A stretch of 64,000 bases of DNA from Heliocidaris tuberculata (Eukaryota; Echinodermata; Echinoidea; Camarodonta; Echinometridae): contig CM046846.1 in NCBI GenBank assembly GCA_025618425.1, positions 4,164,114-4,228,113 on the forward strand. Direction: 5' to 3'. The translations under genes and the position numbers were made by a program. Of the stretch, positions 1 to 12,019 are shown piece after piece. The notes beneath the pieces were generated by a model. That model saw nothing but the letters and a program-made list of their open reading frames with translations, had not been told where the DNA came from and ran no database searches. The stretch's first letter is position 1; each line of letters begins with the position of its first letter.

Positions 1-212
1 TCTTGTTTTCTAACATCTGATTCTTGTGATGTAGAATAAATATATTTTAATGAAAAGAATCTATCAAAAAAGAAGCTTTGGTTTTTTTAAGGGAATCTGC
101 AATTTTCGGAACTGAACGGTTATAATTATGTAATCATTCACCCTTTTAAAAAAGTGTTTACTAAATGCACAAATACAATGATTAGGCCTCTTGATATGCA
201 GTAGTTTCGTTA
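1..212 (-). repeat. Arm of a large inverted repeat (partner 4225-4377 plus 5010-5090)
   Basis: Bases 1-85 read as the reverse complement of about 5010-5090, and 85-212 as that of about 4225-4377. The right copy is interrupted by an insertion at 4378-5010. The element may extend left of the window. Confidence 0.8.
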
Positions 213-1522
213 TTTAAATGACGAGTGCAAATTTTTGAAAATGTTGCCCAATTTTACCATGTTGACAGTAACAACATTCTCTGATTTATACTTTAATTAG
301 TCATATGTTGACGCGGGGCAAGGCTCCTAAACATCCCCCCCCCCCCTTCCCCCTTTCTTTACTCTGATCTCTTATTCAGTTATTCAGGCTAAAATTTTAA
401 GCATATTGGCTAAGCTATAAAAGGTATATAGAGAAGTGTAAAGAAGTATTGACAAGTTTGTTTTAAGACATAGATGTAACGAATAACATGAAAATGAGTA
501 ACTTTGTCATCTATAAAAATGGATGGGTCTATAAGGGGGGAGTCGGTAGCCTCGCGATTTTCGATTTTGGCACTGATGCAGACACTATAACCATCGAGGA
601 CCCTAAATTTCATTATCATATTATGCCCTGTGAATTATGTTTGTAGGGGGGACTGTTGACGGGGGATGCTTCACAGTACCTCTCCGAGGCACACCCCCCC
701 CCCCCCACCCTCCATTAGAATTTCCCCTGATAATGATTCCTGCTAAGTGTGTTAGAATTTCTTTCAAGGCAAAACTATGAAGAAAAATGGTCTTCAGGAC
801 ACTGCTCGTATGCTGTCCTCGGGGACATGCCGGGCCTATATTGGAATATATCCCTATCCCTTGCAGAATGATTGCTGCCAAGTTTTAGTCAAGTTTCTCT
901 AATGAACAAAACAGAAGTTTGCTCAAGGCCCACTTCGAACTGTTACCCCTTTATATAAGAAGAGAAATTTTTTAAAAATGAGATCTGTCATAAACAACTT
1001 TCATTCCTCAATCACAAAGATATCTTTTTGTATAATGCAATATGGATGAAGCACTTCTCGTTCCAGAGAGGAAGATCCTTTTTTGTTTAATTAGACAATT
1101 ATAATGTTTTATAATTTATAATTAATTTTTATAATTTTGTATACAAAAATGAATACATGTACATGTAATAAATGAGTTGTAGCCCCTGCTGCAACATCTG
1201 ACTTTATCTGTCAAGTATGCAGTTGATAACTAGTGAAAGTATCAGAATTTGATTTCAATTGTGTTTTTATCAATATATTTTGAAATATTTTGTTTTGCAT
1301 TCTTTGATGTGACTTTCTTCAGTAAAAGTAGTTTTTCACCTTGAAATTATGCTACTGATGATCCTCCTCATACTAGCGCGTTCACTGCTTTTGAAGTAGA
1401 ATATGACCTGTTCGAACGTGATAGTTTGAGGTTATATAAAAAAAAAAACAATTAAGGAGATAAATGAGAAAAAGATGGAGGGAGAGAGAGAGAGAGAGAG
1501 AAGGGCGAATGAAAAAGAGATG

Positions 1523-1568
<46 letters not shown>

Positions 1569-2860
1569 CACAATAAATAGTTATGGCTCAATGTATTTTT
1601 TATGACGATCTTGTGATTTTGATCCTTTCGGGAAATTGGAATACCATGGCCTAAATCACACATCTTTAATTGCAGCTTTATTTTTAGTGATTTTAGTTGG
1701 TAGATAAACATAATTCAAATCAGATTAGTTCTTCCATATTATGTTACAATTATGTAGTATTTGCCCCTAAAAAGAAACGAGAAAAATAAAATCTCCACCA
1801 AATAATGTTTCTGTCAAAAGATGTGTATTCTTGATAAAGAACGAATAGCTTCACAAAATTAACGCAGGTTTTAGGCCTATGGAAATCGAAGTACATGTGT
1901 TACCAGACTATAAAAGACCATATACACCAGTGAAACAAACAAATAACCAAACAAATCTTCAGGCCCGTAACTAGGATTTTTGCGGGGGGTGGGGCCATCA
2001 TTGGAAAAAGTGGACCTTTCTGAGGGAGCGAAGCGACCGAGAAGGGGCTGGTGTTGGGGGTCAGGGGCGTGCCCCTCCAAGGGTATGGGCACGAGCGTAG
2101 TCAGAATTATTTGACAGGGGGTGGGGTCAAATGTGAAGCCCTAACATATACTTATACTGTGTATGATTCCAAATATTGCGAGCGAGCAAAGTGAGCGAGA
2201 GAAAAATAAAAATGTACTTTTAAAAGGCAAAATTTTATTTCATTAGTCATCAAAAGGTGAAATGTAAAGCTATTTCTCCGGTCATCTTCTTGCCAGGAAT
2301 CATTCTTATTAATAAAGTTTTCAGGAAATGAAGCGAACGGAGGGAGGCACTTTGTTGTTCTTTTATAGAAAGGTAACCCTAATATCTGGGCGCCATGGCG
2401 ATAGGGTGACTTGCCCGAAAATTGTCATAATATTGAATATTCATATGGACTTCGCTGCATGAAACTCTCTCGTTTATAAAGTTTGCGAACGAAGTGGGCG
2501 AGGAAAATGCACTTTACTTTGCTGTTGCTCATTTCAATAAAGTAAGGTAACCCTAATATCTGCGACGTGTCCTAAAATTGTCATGACATTGAATATTGAT
2601 GGAAGTATTTCTATATTTCATTATTATATTCCATTACCACAGATTTCATTGAGTCTTATCATGCTTATCGCTGCTTATATTTTTGTATGGTGTTTTAAGC
2701 AATCTATCTCCTTGTATTGTCAGGATTTCCTGTCCAATCTAACACTTTTTAAAGATAAAAATGTATCACTGAGCACTTCACTTTCTTTTATAGGCTGATA
2801 GGAATCAATAATGTTTACCTTACCTCTTTATGTTTACCTTACCTCATTATTTTGTTTTAT
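213..2860. other. Non-coding repeat-rich stretch
   Basis: No gene seen. Contains C-runs at 338-355 and 696-713, GA microsatellites at 1479-1566, and two related segments near 2370-2460 and 2540-2610 that share AAGGTAACCCTAATATCTG and AAAATTGTCAT...ATTGAATATT, so a dispersed element is duplicated here. Confidence 0.6.
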
Positions 2861-2929
2861 GTGTGCACCAGCCAATGTGGAAAACCTCTCGACAGAATTT
2901 TAAAATTCTTTTGGGTGATCCCCAGGCAT

Positions 2930-3107
2930 TGCCTGGTGCTAAATCATGTAAATCTTTATACTGTGATTCTGTTTTGTTATTTTTGTGATGTTCTCTATGT
3001 AAATATATTTGCTATTATCTTGCCTGGAAATGAAATAAATAAATAAATAAATAAATAAATAAATAGATAGAAAAATAAATAAATAAATAAATGAATAAAT
3101 AATCATC
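2930..3107 (+). mobile_element. 3' end of a non-LTR retroelement with (AAAT)n tail
   Basis: The sequence ends GGAAATGAAATAAA followed by tandem TAAA units with few interruptions. This is the form of LINE or LINE-mobilised element 3' tails. No reverse transcriptase frame remains. Confidence 0.5.
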
Positions 3108-4447
3108 CAGATGTCAAAGATGATTAATAATCAAAATGTCATTCAACAGGTTCAATGGTCAATCAACTTCAACATATCTCCATTCATTTTCGTCAGAAAT
3201 CCATCTTTGGGAAGTCGATTTCAAGAAATGGTCATTCAAATTCGTCACATAGACAAGACCTTACAACGAGCGGGTGACGATTTTGAATAACTCTTTGAAC
3301 TCTTTCATTCTTTGACAAAATCGACAGCAAAATGAAAAATAAATTCCGAAAATGAATGGCCAAAGACGTAAATTGACTAGGCCTTACAAATGACTGTGCA
3401 ATATTATGAAGTTGCAATACAAAAGCAAATAAAAACGTGTTCAAATGGACTGGAAACCCTATTATCTCATATTATTTTTCACATTCTTTTTCACATTCCT
3501 TCCTCTTTCCCCCTTTCACGTGAACCCCCTTGTGCGCCCCTACCCTATCTAATTTGAATAATTCTTCGAATGACGCTTCGAAAATAAAATAGGATGCAAC
3601 ATGGCATAATGTACAATATTCGAAAATGAATGGTGAAAGACAACATTGATTAATTATAGATTAATCTGATTAGGAAGTTACGTGACAAAATCGAAATGAA
3701 ATTTATCAAAATAGACGGAAAGACCTATATTTTATCACGTTATTTTCCCTTTCCATCATCTCTCCCCGCGCTTCTTCTTCTTTTTTTTTAAATCTTATTT
3801 TTTCAAGCGGATCTCAGCTCGCCAACGAAAGGGGGAGGGGCGGTTTGAACCCCCTGAACCCCCCTTCCCTATTTAAAGGCATGAGAATCTTGTCTCCCCC
3901 TGAGAGAGATACTACTTTGAAATCATAATCCATACACATGACAGAGTCAATGTTAGTTAATCAGTGGCGGATTTAGGGGGGGGGGGTGCAATCCCGGCCC
4001 GCGCCCCCCTGAAAGAAAACAATGCATTATGCTTCCTCTTTTTTTATTGTGCCCCCCCCCCCCTTTTAAAAAGAAAAAACTTTTTTTTTTCTTTTTTTCT
4101 TTTTTTTTGCTTGTCAGAGAATTATGGAGGGAAACTGAACCCCATAACCCATAACCTCCCCCCCCCCCCCCCCCCCACTGAGCTACTTTTGGAGGGCTGG
4201 CAAAAAAATGAAAAAAAAAAATTTTTTGTCGAAACTGTACTGCATATCAAAAGGCCTAATCATTGTATTTGGGCATTTAGTAAACACTTTTTAAAAAGGG
4301 TGAATGATTACATAATTATAACCGTTCAGTACCGAATATTGCAGATTTCCTTTAAAAAACAAACTTCTGGACCACTTTAGCATTCACACTCACCTCAGAA
4401 CCGCTCATGAGGAACGGGTCTTAGTTAGACCAGGGGCGGTTCCAGGA

Positions 4448-4483
4448 TTTTTGTCTCGCCAGCTCTCGCTGGCGAGACAAAAA
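4448..4483. repeat. Perfect 15 bp inverted repeat
   Basis: TTTTTGTCTCGCCAG and CTGGCGAGACAAAAA with a 6 bp loop, inside the 4431-4960 element. Confidence 0.8.
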
Positions 4484-4559
4484 TTATGAATTTTTTAAAA
4501 TAATTCATTATAATTTATTTATATGTTTAGTGTACTTGTACACTTATTAAGAAAAAATG

Positions 4560-4650
4560 AATTTGTACATATGTTTTTCATATTTTCTGTTATGATATCT
4601 GTAAAGCCAAGTTTCTGTTGGAAATGAAATAAACATGAATTTGAATTTGA
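4560..4650 (+). mobile_element. Second LINE-type 3' tail
   Basis: TTGGAAATGAAATAAACATG then AATTTGAATTTGAA; matches the style of the 2930-3107 tail and lies inside the nested element cluster. Confidence 0.4.
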
Positions 4651-5194
4651 AAAAGTCGCTCAGTGGGGGGGGGGGGGGGGTATGCCGGTCTACTTCCCCT
4701 CCATAAATTGCTTGACAAGCAACAACCCCCCCCCCCAAAAAAAAGGAAAAAAAAGAAAAGGAGACCCATATTTTTGGGGTCTCGTCAGCTCTGCAAAAGT
4801 CGCTCAGTGACCTACAAAATTCACTCTGGGGGGGGGGGGGGGGGTGTTATGGGGGTCCAGTATCCATCCATAATTCTCAAACAAGCAACAACAAAAAGTT
4901 TTGGGTTCTAAAAGGGGGGAGCACGGGCCGGATGTGCCCCCCCCCTAAATCCGCCACTGGTTAGACCGCTCTAACGAAGTGAGTGTGAATGGGCTCAAAG
5001 AGGCTTGAAGCTTCTTTTTCAATAGATTTTTTCATTAAAATATATTTATTCTACAGCACAAGAATCAGATATCAGAAAACAAGAGATCTATATTACTTAC
5101 AGACTGATCGGTCCTCACGAATATAATTTATGTAGTAAAAATGGAAATCAATCATGCTAACAAACAAAAATGTAAACATGGATGTATATCTAGG

Positions 5195-5395
5195 GTGCCC
5201 TTTTTATTTCTAAAAAATTCCCCCTTTCTCCCTGATAATTGCCCGTTTTTACTACTAAAAGTGCCCCTTTCTTTTCTAATACGTGCCCGTTCACCTTCTG
5301 ATAAGTACACCTTTTTGACTCTTATAAGTGCCCCTTTCCACCTCTGATAAGCGCCCTTTCCTCTTCTGATAAATGCCCCATTTTACCTATATTTT
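5195..5395 (+). repeat. Degenerate minisatellite
   Basis: About six to seven units of roughly 27 bp with the core GTGCCCCTTTC and TTCTGATAA, imperfect tandem copies. Confidence 0.65.
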
Positions 5396-6009
5396 CCACT
5401 GTTTCTTACAAAAAGAGCCATATAATAGCTTCAAAGAATCGATGCGGCTTTAGTAACAGGTACCCATATTACTGTAACTACAATGTAAGGCAGTGGAGCT
5501 GAGGCAAGAAGGGCATAATGCCCCCCCCCCCCACTTTGAAAGACGCTCCGCGGTCCCTGCCTGCTTTATGCAACCATGGAGAAGCTGGTAATTGAAAGGC
5601 GTTAAAAAATTATGAAGGGTACTATAATCATGAAGCTACAAATGGTTTGTAGCTTCATGCTATAATTATACCTCATCCCCCCCCCCCCGTCCGACGCCCC
5701 TACCCATGAGGGAAGCAAAAATCCATCCCAAATGGGCTTGGACGTCGGCTCTACATACCCCCCCCCCCCCTTCAACCTCTCCCTCCACCCCTTCCCCCCC
5801 CCCCCCCCCTACTTCGATCATGCTAAGTATCATTATTGACTGCTCTAACAAGCCGCCAGACACTCCTCTGACCCATTGGTGTTCCAACTTGAACCAAGAC
5901 TACGTATGTTGCCTTCGCAAGCTTATACATATTCATTTCTATGACGTCAAATTGAAAGGTAACTGCGAGTTGTAGGAACTATCCTCTACCCGCCTGTGCC
6001 TAGGTCTAG

Positions 6010-6350
6010 CTAGTCTAGATTCTATCCGTTTTTTATATTTGGTTTATTCCCTAACGCTGCTCTTTCTCTACACGCATATCCCACACAGAGCGCGACTCTC
6101 CACTAATCGCGCGATCCCCACAATTTCACCCGTCGAAATTTGGAAGGGCTATATCAGTTTTAGCGTTGGGGGTGTATTATTTTCTCAACGGATCGCGTTC
6201 GTGCGCGAACAGTCCAGGCATGTGTTTGCGACACAGGAGTTCTGTGGTTTGCGAGGGTCGATTTGGAAGGGCTATATCAGTTTTAGCGTTGGGGGTGTAT
6301 TATTTTCTCAACGGATCGCGTTCGTGCGCGAACAGTCCAGGCAGTGGACT
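6010..6350 (+). repeat. Dispersed element with internal tandem duplication
   Basis: Two near-identical 83-85 bp units (6139-6221 and 6261-6345) share TTTGGAAGGGCTATATCAGT and a hairpin at GTTCGTGCGCGAAC. The leading part (6010-6138) recurs inverted at 55345-55470 and the unit recurs inverted at 52345-52450. Confidence 0.85.
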
Positions 6351-6680
6351 AAGGCCTAGCCTGTGCATCATCACTCAACACTTGTTCATTACTAGCATGT
6401 AATGTATGCGAGGAGGCTTGTAGAGAGGCCTCTGTACCGGTATTTCATACCTTAGCCTAATATTAGACCAAAGAAAAATCAGTTTATTTCCTTCGGGGAT
6501 ATGTTACGTCTGGCTTCACGGAATCCCCAGGAGGAGAGCCTCGAAAGTCAGAAAATGTTATAAAACTCCTCCGAACAGATACATTTTTCTGTCGACAGCA
6601 CGATGGTTCCTGGTTCCTGGACAGCTAGCCCCTTTTAGGAGGACAGCCGACCCTGGCCCTGGATATAACCCGACCACCTA

Positions 6681-6715
6681 CCCTGGACAACTCGACCCGG
6701 TCGAGTTATCCAGGG
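6681..6715. repeat. Hairpin
   Basis: Arms CCCTGGACAACTCGACC and GGTCGAGTTATCCAGGG pair with one mismatch around a single base. GGACA/GACC variants recur around it. Confidence 0.8.
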
Positions 6716-6943
6716 TGGGGTGCCTCTCCGGACAACTTGACCCACTTTTTTCTCTCATTGATTTATGAACTAAATTCACACATTTTATAATAAATTGCAA
6801 TTTAAGTGGTAAATTATAATCTAATGTGAACAGTCATGACGGGAGGTTAATTTTACACGGCAATTGTAGCTCTTATAGGTTGCATTGAAAAAATAAACCG
6901 TTGACTTACTTGTAGTTTTCCCTTGCAATATGATAATTTTGAC

Positions 6944-7160
6944 AGACCGCCAAAAGCTCGAGGTAAGTTGATATTATGCCCCAAGAATCACTATACTTAT
7001 AGAAATAGGCCTTTGTTATGTATATTTCAATATATCCCTTAAATACCCTTTCCATCATTCCCTAGGTGAGGGTTTTGTAAAGATACATTACAAGGTGTAG
7101 GCCTATCAGTACAGTGATTCTTGGGGCATAAAACCAACTTACCTCGAGCCTCTGGCGGTC
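6944..7160. mobile_element. Foldback element, arms about 50 bp
   Basis: GACCGCCAAAAGCTCGAGGT at 6944 pairs with ACCTCGAGCCTCTGGCGGTC ending at 7160; the arms continue to ATGCCCCAAGAATCACT / AGTGATTCTTGGGGCAT. Confidence 0.8.
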
Positions 7161-7752
7161 CCGGGGGGGCACTCAGTAGGCCTATATAGTGTGCGGTGGG
7201 TATGTGCTGCAGAGAACTCCCCCCATTTTTACACTTAAATTTCCGTTCCAAAGCATACTACTTTTTCTTTGTTGAGGAAAAGAAGAGAGAAAACCGTTTC
7301 AAAGCACCGCTTTTCTTTTTTCTTTTTCTTTTTTTTTTTTTCATTTCGTCGTTCCGGCCGTTCTGGCCCGCACGTTTCGAAGAACAAAGTTTGGTGACAA
7401 GTTTAAAACGCCGCACAATGGTCATTTTGGGAGTGAAACGTCTATACAGTTTTCAGAATACCGCCCCTAACCTAAAAACGCCTTTAGGAGTTCTGTGAGC
7501 CAGGGGCGGTATTCTGAAAACTGTTTTATCTTTAATATTATTGTATCTCCACACTTTAGATAAAATTGGCATTCTGAAAATTGTTGTAACATTTGTTGTA
7601 ACTTTTGTTGTATCTTTGTTCACTCTGCACAGTGATCCTAGGGTGGTATTCTGAAAATTGTTGTAACTTTACTTTTGTTGTATCTTCCGCGGCGGATAAT
7701 ACCTCGCTAATATTGTTGTAAGTTGGTATTCTGAAAATTGTTTTTGGGAGAT

Positions 7753-7917
7753 ATTGGTCCCGTTGCATAAAACTTACCATTAATAGTAACTCTGCTATCA
7801 ATGGTAACTACCATGGTAACATTACTCAACAGCCAATCAAAATCGAGGTTTCCATGGGAGTTACCATTGATGGCAAAGTTACCGTTAATGGTATAAGTTT
7901 TATGCAACGGGGCCAAT
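7753..7917. mobile_element. Foldback MITE, GTTGCATAAAACTT family
   Basis: Long palindrome: GGTCCCGTTGCATAAAACTT to AAGTTTTATGCAACGGGGCC, with CAGCCAATCA in the centre. Inserted in the TIR element above. Confidence 0.85.
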
Positions 7918-8093
7918 AAGGACCACCTTTATATTATCTTTGACACGCCCATTTTTTGACACTTTACCAACCAAGACGGATTTTATTATTTGTGATGTCA
8001 AACATATGGATAGGCTTTGCGCGTATTTCAATTTCGGGCGTAGTTATTACGCGTTTTATAATGCGCCATGCGCTATAGGACTGCAATAATTAA

Positions 8094-8333
8094 TTAACAT
8101 AATGGTTCACCCTCTTTTGCTCCAACCAAGTCACATATTGATGTTAAATCATCGAATTCCACCTGTAATTTCTTCAAAATGTCTTCTCTATGAGCCCTTG
8201 AATTACACACAGTCTCCATCTTGCTATTCGAGCATGTACTGTCTGATTCTGAGCTAGAAAAATTGCCTAGATCATTCACAACAGCTTCTTTGTAAGTTTT
8301 GTTGTAATTAACATGGAAGATAAGATACAACAA
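8094..8333 (-). pseudogene. Relic ORF inside a TIR element
   Basis: 79 codons on the minus strand within the 7501-8529 TIR element. The C-terminal part (SSSESDSTCSNSK, then HREDILKKLQVEFDDLTS) has a charged, helical look and no low-complexity repeats, as in accessory proteins of DNA transposons. There is no transposase motif, so function is lost or unknown. Confidence 0.25.
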
Positions 8334-8789
8334 AAGATAAAATAATTTTCAGAATACCAATTATCTCATGCTGTTATCTTCAGCGCGCATATGTAAATTA
8401 GTGCGCAGAATGACCAAAGATACAACAAAAGTTACAACAAAAGTTGCTTTCATGCAGGATACCAATTTTTATCTTAACTGTGGAGATACAACAATATTAG
8501 AGATAAAACAGTTTTCAGAATACCACCCCTGATATGATAGCCAGCCCATCCAGCCGCTGAGCTGTACGGTTCCGTAGAGATCAGTGTAGCCAACTATTCC
8601 AACTATCTCTACCTCACGTATGGATCCTATAACCGAACACTTTTCAGAAAATCAACGATAGCAAATAAAATATCAAACGAATATCTGTCAAACTTACATA
8701 ATGAATGCTTAAAGTCCTACAGAATAAGAAGTTGGTGGAATTTGAAAAAGAAAGCATAGATTTAATACGATATTCCCTTCCGAGCGAAC

Positions 8790-9700
8790 CCCTTCCCCCG
8801 GGGGGGGGGGGGGGCCCACTCAGGTATATTGGTGTACACATGCGCGTCCAAAAAAACGCGTAAAAAGGGGTCTTTTTTTCATCCAGGACGCGTAACGCGC
8901 GTTACGTGTTAAGGGGTCCGAAAACGCCGATTTTCAACAAAAAGGGGGTGCTGAACGGAATGCGGCCAAACGCGTTTAGGGGGTCATTTTCACTCCGGCG
9001 GCAATGGTACGAACAAAACATTTTTAATCCGATTTTCAGGAACTTGAACGCCCTTTGAACGGTGGCGTGCGCAGAAAAACGGGTGTTTGATCTCAATTAC
9101 AGGAACCTAGGGAGTTGTTAAATGGCTTTATGTGTGTGATTATTGTGCATGGATTTCTTGCCGATACAGTTTATTTCTCTGGAAGTAAATTACAAAAGTT
9201 GTTCTTTTTTTCAAAAGTAAGCAAATGATGATCGTGTATTAACGGAGTACACAGTTTGAAACCTGTCCTACATAGCTGAAGTAAATAATTTGTAATTTAA
9301 CCAACAGCAGTTCCTATATGTGCAGTTTATTTTGTTTGCCTTGTGTGAAGAATTTATCTACCAAAGGTGAAGAATATGTCAGTTTGCAAAAGGTGATCTT
9401 GAATTCAAGTGGTGTATTTTTTATGTTGGTTAAGTTAATCTTGTTTAGGGAGTAATATTTAAGACAAACTTGCTTAGGGGGCAATATTTCAATCAAACCT
9501 GTTTAGGGGGGTAATTTTTATGAAAAAACACGCGAAATCCTCGTTAAGGGGTAATTTTTACGAAAAAAAGCACGCGAAATCCTTGTTAAGGGGTGTCTTT
9601 TCACCAAAGTATGAAACTTGTTTAGGGGGCATTTTTTAAATCCATGGACACGCATGTGTACACCAATATACCTGAATGCCCCCCCCCCCCCCCCTTCCCA
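8790..9700. mobile_element. TIR element with G-run termini
   Basis: CTCAGGTATATTGGTGTACA next to a G-run at about 8796-8850 pairs with TGTACACCAATATACCTGAA next to a C-run at 9660-9695. The interior has repeated AAGGGGT / TTAGGGGG segments and no intact ORF. Confidence 0.75.
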
Positions 9701-10584
9701 ACGACGCGGCGTTTTGATCCCTTGAAAAAGGTATTGTATTACCGAACATGTGAAACCTTTGGGAAAAAGACACAACCTACCCCGATTTCGGGCCAACGGG
9801 ATGAAGACTGGGGGTGACGAGAGAGCAGGTTATTAAGCAAATAATTACTGTTGGTGAAGGTGATGGGACAAACCATAGACGTATTATAGATTTACTAGAC
9901 GGAAAGCAGCACGCGCGGAAATCATTACGGGAATGGAATTAGGCCCCGCCTCTTTCGGATCATTTGAAGAGCCCGATAAGCACCCGATACGTTGCATTAT
10001 TCATATTTCTTGTGCGTGTCAGTTTATTGTGAAACGTGGATTGGATGCTAGGTCATGAATATGTACATAATTAGATAGTATCGATCAAAATTTACTTGAC
10101 CTCAACTTCGTCAATTCAAGACCTATTAATGATGTTGCTTACTTCTGTTCCATGGTTCAATATACCCCCTAAGATTATGATTAATACTTTACTAGTATTG
10201 TTATGATGTTTTAGCATAAGGGCCTTCACTCATAAATATCGTTTATCACAAATAAACGAGGTTTCAATATCCAGATACTGATACAGGACTTTGTCATGTG
10301 TTGTTTTCTCATTCCAAAAGTGAAAAAAGGGTTTTACAGCGAGTCTTTTTCAGTTAGGGTTATATTTGAATCTTATTTATTCCTCCTTGAATGGGAACCT
10401 TTTGCATTTTTGGGAATAATGAACCTTCAAATTAAGGATCCAGTCCTTGTCTAGTCTCTTTTAAGAAATAGAAAAGGGCATGTTATGTTCTTGTTACTTT
10501 TTATTTTCTTTTATTAACCGAATATTGTAAGTTTTGATTCTCCGGATAAAGGAACCGTCTTCAGTATGATGCAAGTCAAGGATC

Positions 10585-10924
10585 CGGGCTAACTCGGCAC
10601 TAGGGCGAACTCGGCCTTTGCGGAAAATCGCGGCTGAGTGAGCCCAGAGAGTTAATTTGATCGCAAACACTTGTGTTGAATTTCGCATTAATTACACATT
10701 TCAAAACACTTAAATTCAAATTATTTATATAAATATCATATGATTATATGATATCAATGTGCAAAATGATTAGCAAAGAAGTAATGTTGAAAATTTCAAG
10801 AAGTAAAATCATACAAAACATGAAATTTAAGGCTAAAAAAGGGTACGGTGCGTAGCGTGAACTTCAACTCTTGAAACATAGTCACCGCGCAGTGCAGAGT
10901 TCACCCTAGTGCCGAGTTAGCCCG
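10585..10924. mobile_element. 340 bp MITE with 26 bp TIRs
   Basis: CGGGCTAACTCGGCACTAGG at 10585 and its reverse complement ending at 10924; the TIRs differ at one position in 26. Interior non-coding. Confidence 0.85.
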
Positions 10925-10959
10925 ACCCCCAAGTCATCATCATGTAACACAATCCACCA

Positions 10960-11098
10960 GGGCCCTGTTTCATAAAACATGACATCAGTGACAAGTTGCA
11001 ATAACTGTTATAAGCTGCTGAAATCCTTGCATCTGATTGGCTGAGAGTAAATTTGTCAGTAAAAATCACTGACAAGACACTTTATGAAACACCCCCAG
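10960..11098. mobile_element. Foldback MITE, GTTTCATAAAAC family, copy 1
   Basis: GGGCCCTGTTTCATAAAACA to TTTATGAAACACCCCCAG, with central CTGATTGGCTGAGAG. It shares most of its length with the copy at 14951-15090. Confidence 0.85.
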
Positions 11099-11938
11099 AA
11101 CACAGACAAAACGTATTCTCAAGATTAGATTTGTTTTCTTTCCTGTTTTAATATATCAATAAATCCGATTGAGGATACACTGCGTAAATATTTACAATTA
11201 TGTACAAGGGCATCATTGTAGTAACAATCTTCAGTTAATTCAAAAGCGGAAGTTCACAATAAAGGGGTCTAATAATACTACTGTTACCAACAACAATAAC
11301 AATAATTAATACTTGTAACGCCACGAGTCTCAGTGTAATACTAAACATTACCACCATTATTACCATCATTAAAAAGAAGAGTAATAATAATAATTATTAT
11401 TACACTAAAAGAAAAGCCATTATTTTTTATCCTTCCATACATGTATCTACGTCTGGAAGACCATTGACTCGATCAAACGAAGCCATTTTATAATTTGAGT
11501 CATACTATAACAAAGGTTTCATCAAACCTGAGAACAAACCAAAATACAGCTTCAAAATCAACCGAGCTGGTACAACCCATGCAGTGTACAGCTGCTGTAT
11601 GATGCGACTACACAGATGCGATTCAAGACAAAAGCGCTAGGCTAACGAACATTCTATCAAAAAAGGCAAATTAAAGAAAAAATAAACTATAAAAAAAAAA
11701 AAAAAAAAAAAAACTAATGCATTTCGATATTCTAATCAAAGTCTTTTTGCTCCATTTATGTTCAGTAAGCAGATTATTTCAGCTTACTACATGTATATAT
11801 TGATCGACCTATTTCTCAATAATGTCTGAGGAAAACTGGAAACCAGCCACATTCATCGAGGTCCGTTTGACATACTGGATTACAGTAGACGAAATAGATT
11901 ATGTAGTTTATTCGGTAAACTAATAGACGTTTATCCTA

Positions 11939-12019
<81 letters not shown>

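Larger units (their letters stand above)
3962..4963. mobile_element. hAT-like TIR element family CAGTGGCGGATTTAGGGG
   Basis: CAGTGGCGGATTTAGGGGGG at 3962 and its reverse complement CCCCCCTAAATCCGCCACTG ending at 4960 form matching termini. A related end, CAGGGGCGGTTCCAGG, at 4431 is preceded by AGTTAGAC, while the right end is followed by GTTAGACC; the shared GTTAGAC looks like a target duplication. Hence at least two overlapping insertions of one family. No transposase. Confidence 0.5.
7445..8529. mobile_element. TIR element CAGGGGCGGTATTCTGAAAA with nested copies
   Basis: The left TIR at 7501 (CAGGGGCGGTATTCTGAAAA, continuing through GTATCTCCACA) pairs with the right TIR ending at 8529, about 54 bp. 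A second inverted end at 7447-7469 lies 32 bp outside. Sub-ends GGTATTCTGAAAATTGTTGT recur near 7571, 7645 and 7725. It contains a foldback MITE (7753-7917) and a relic ORF. Confidence 0.75.
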
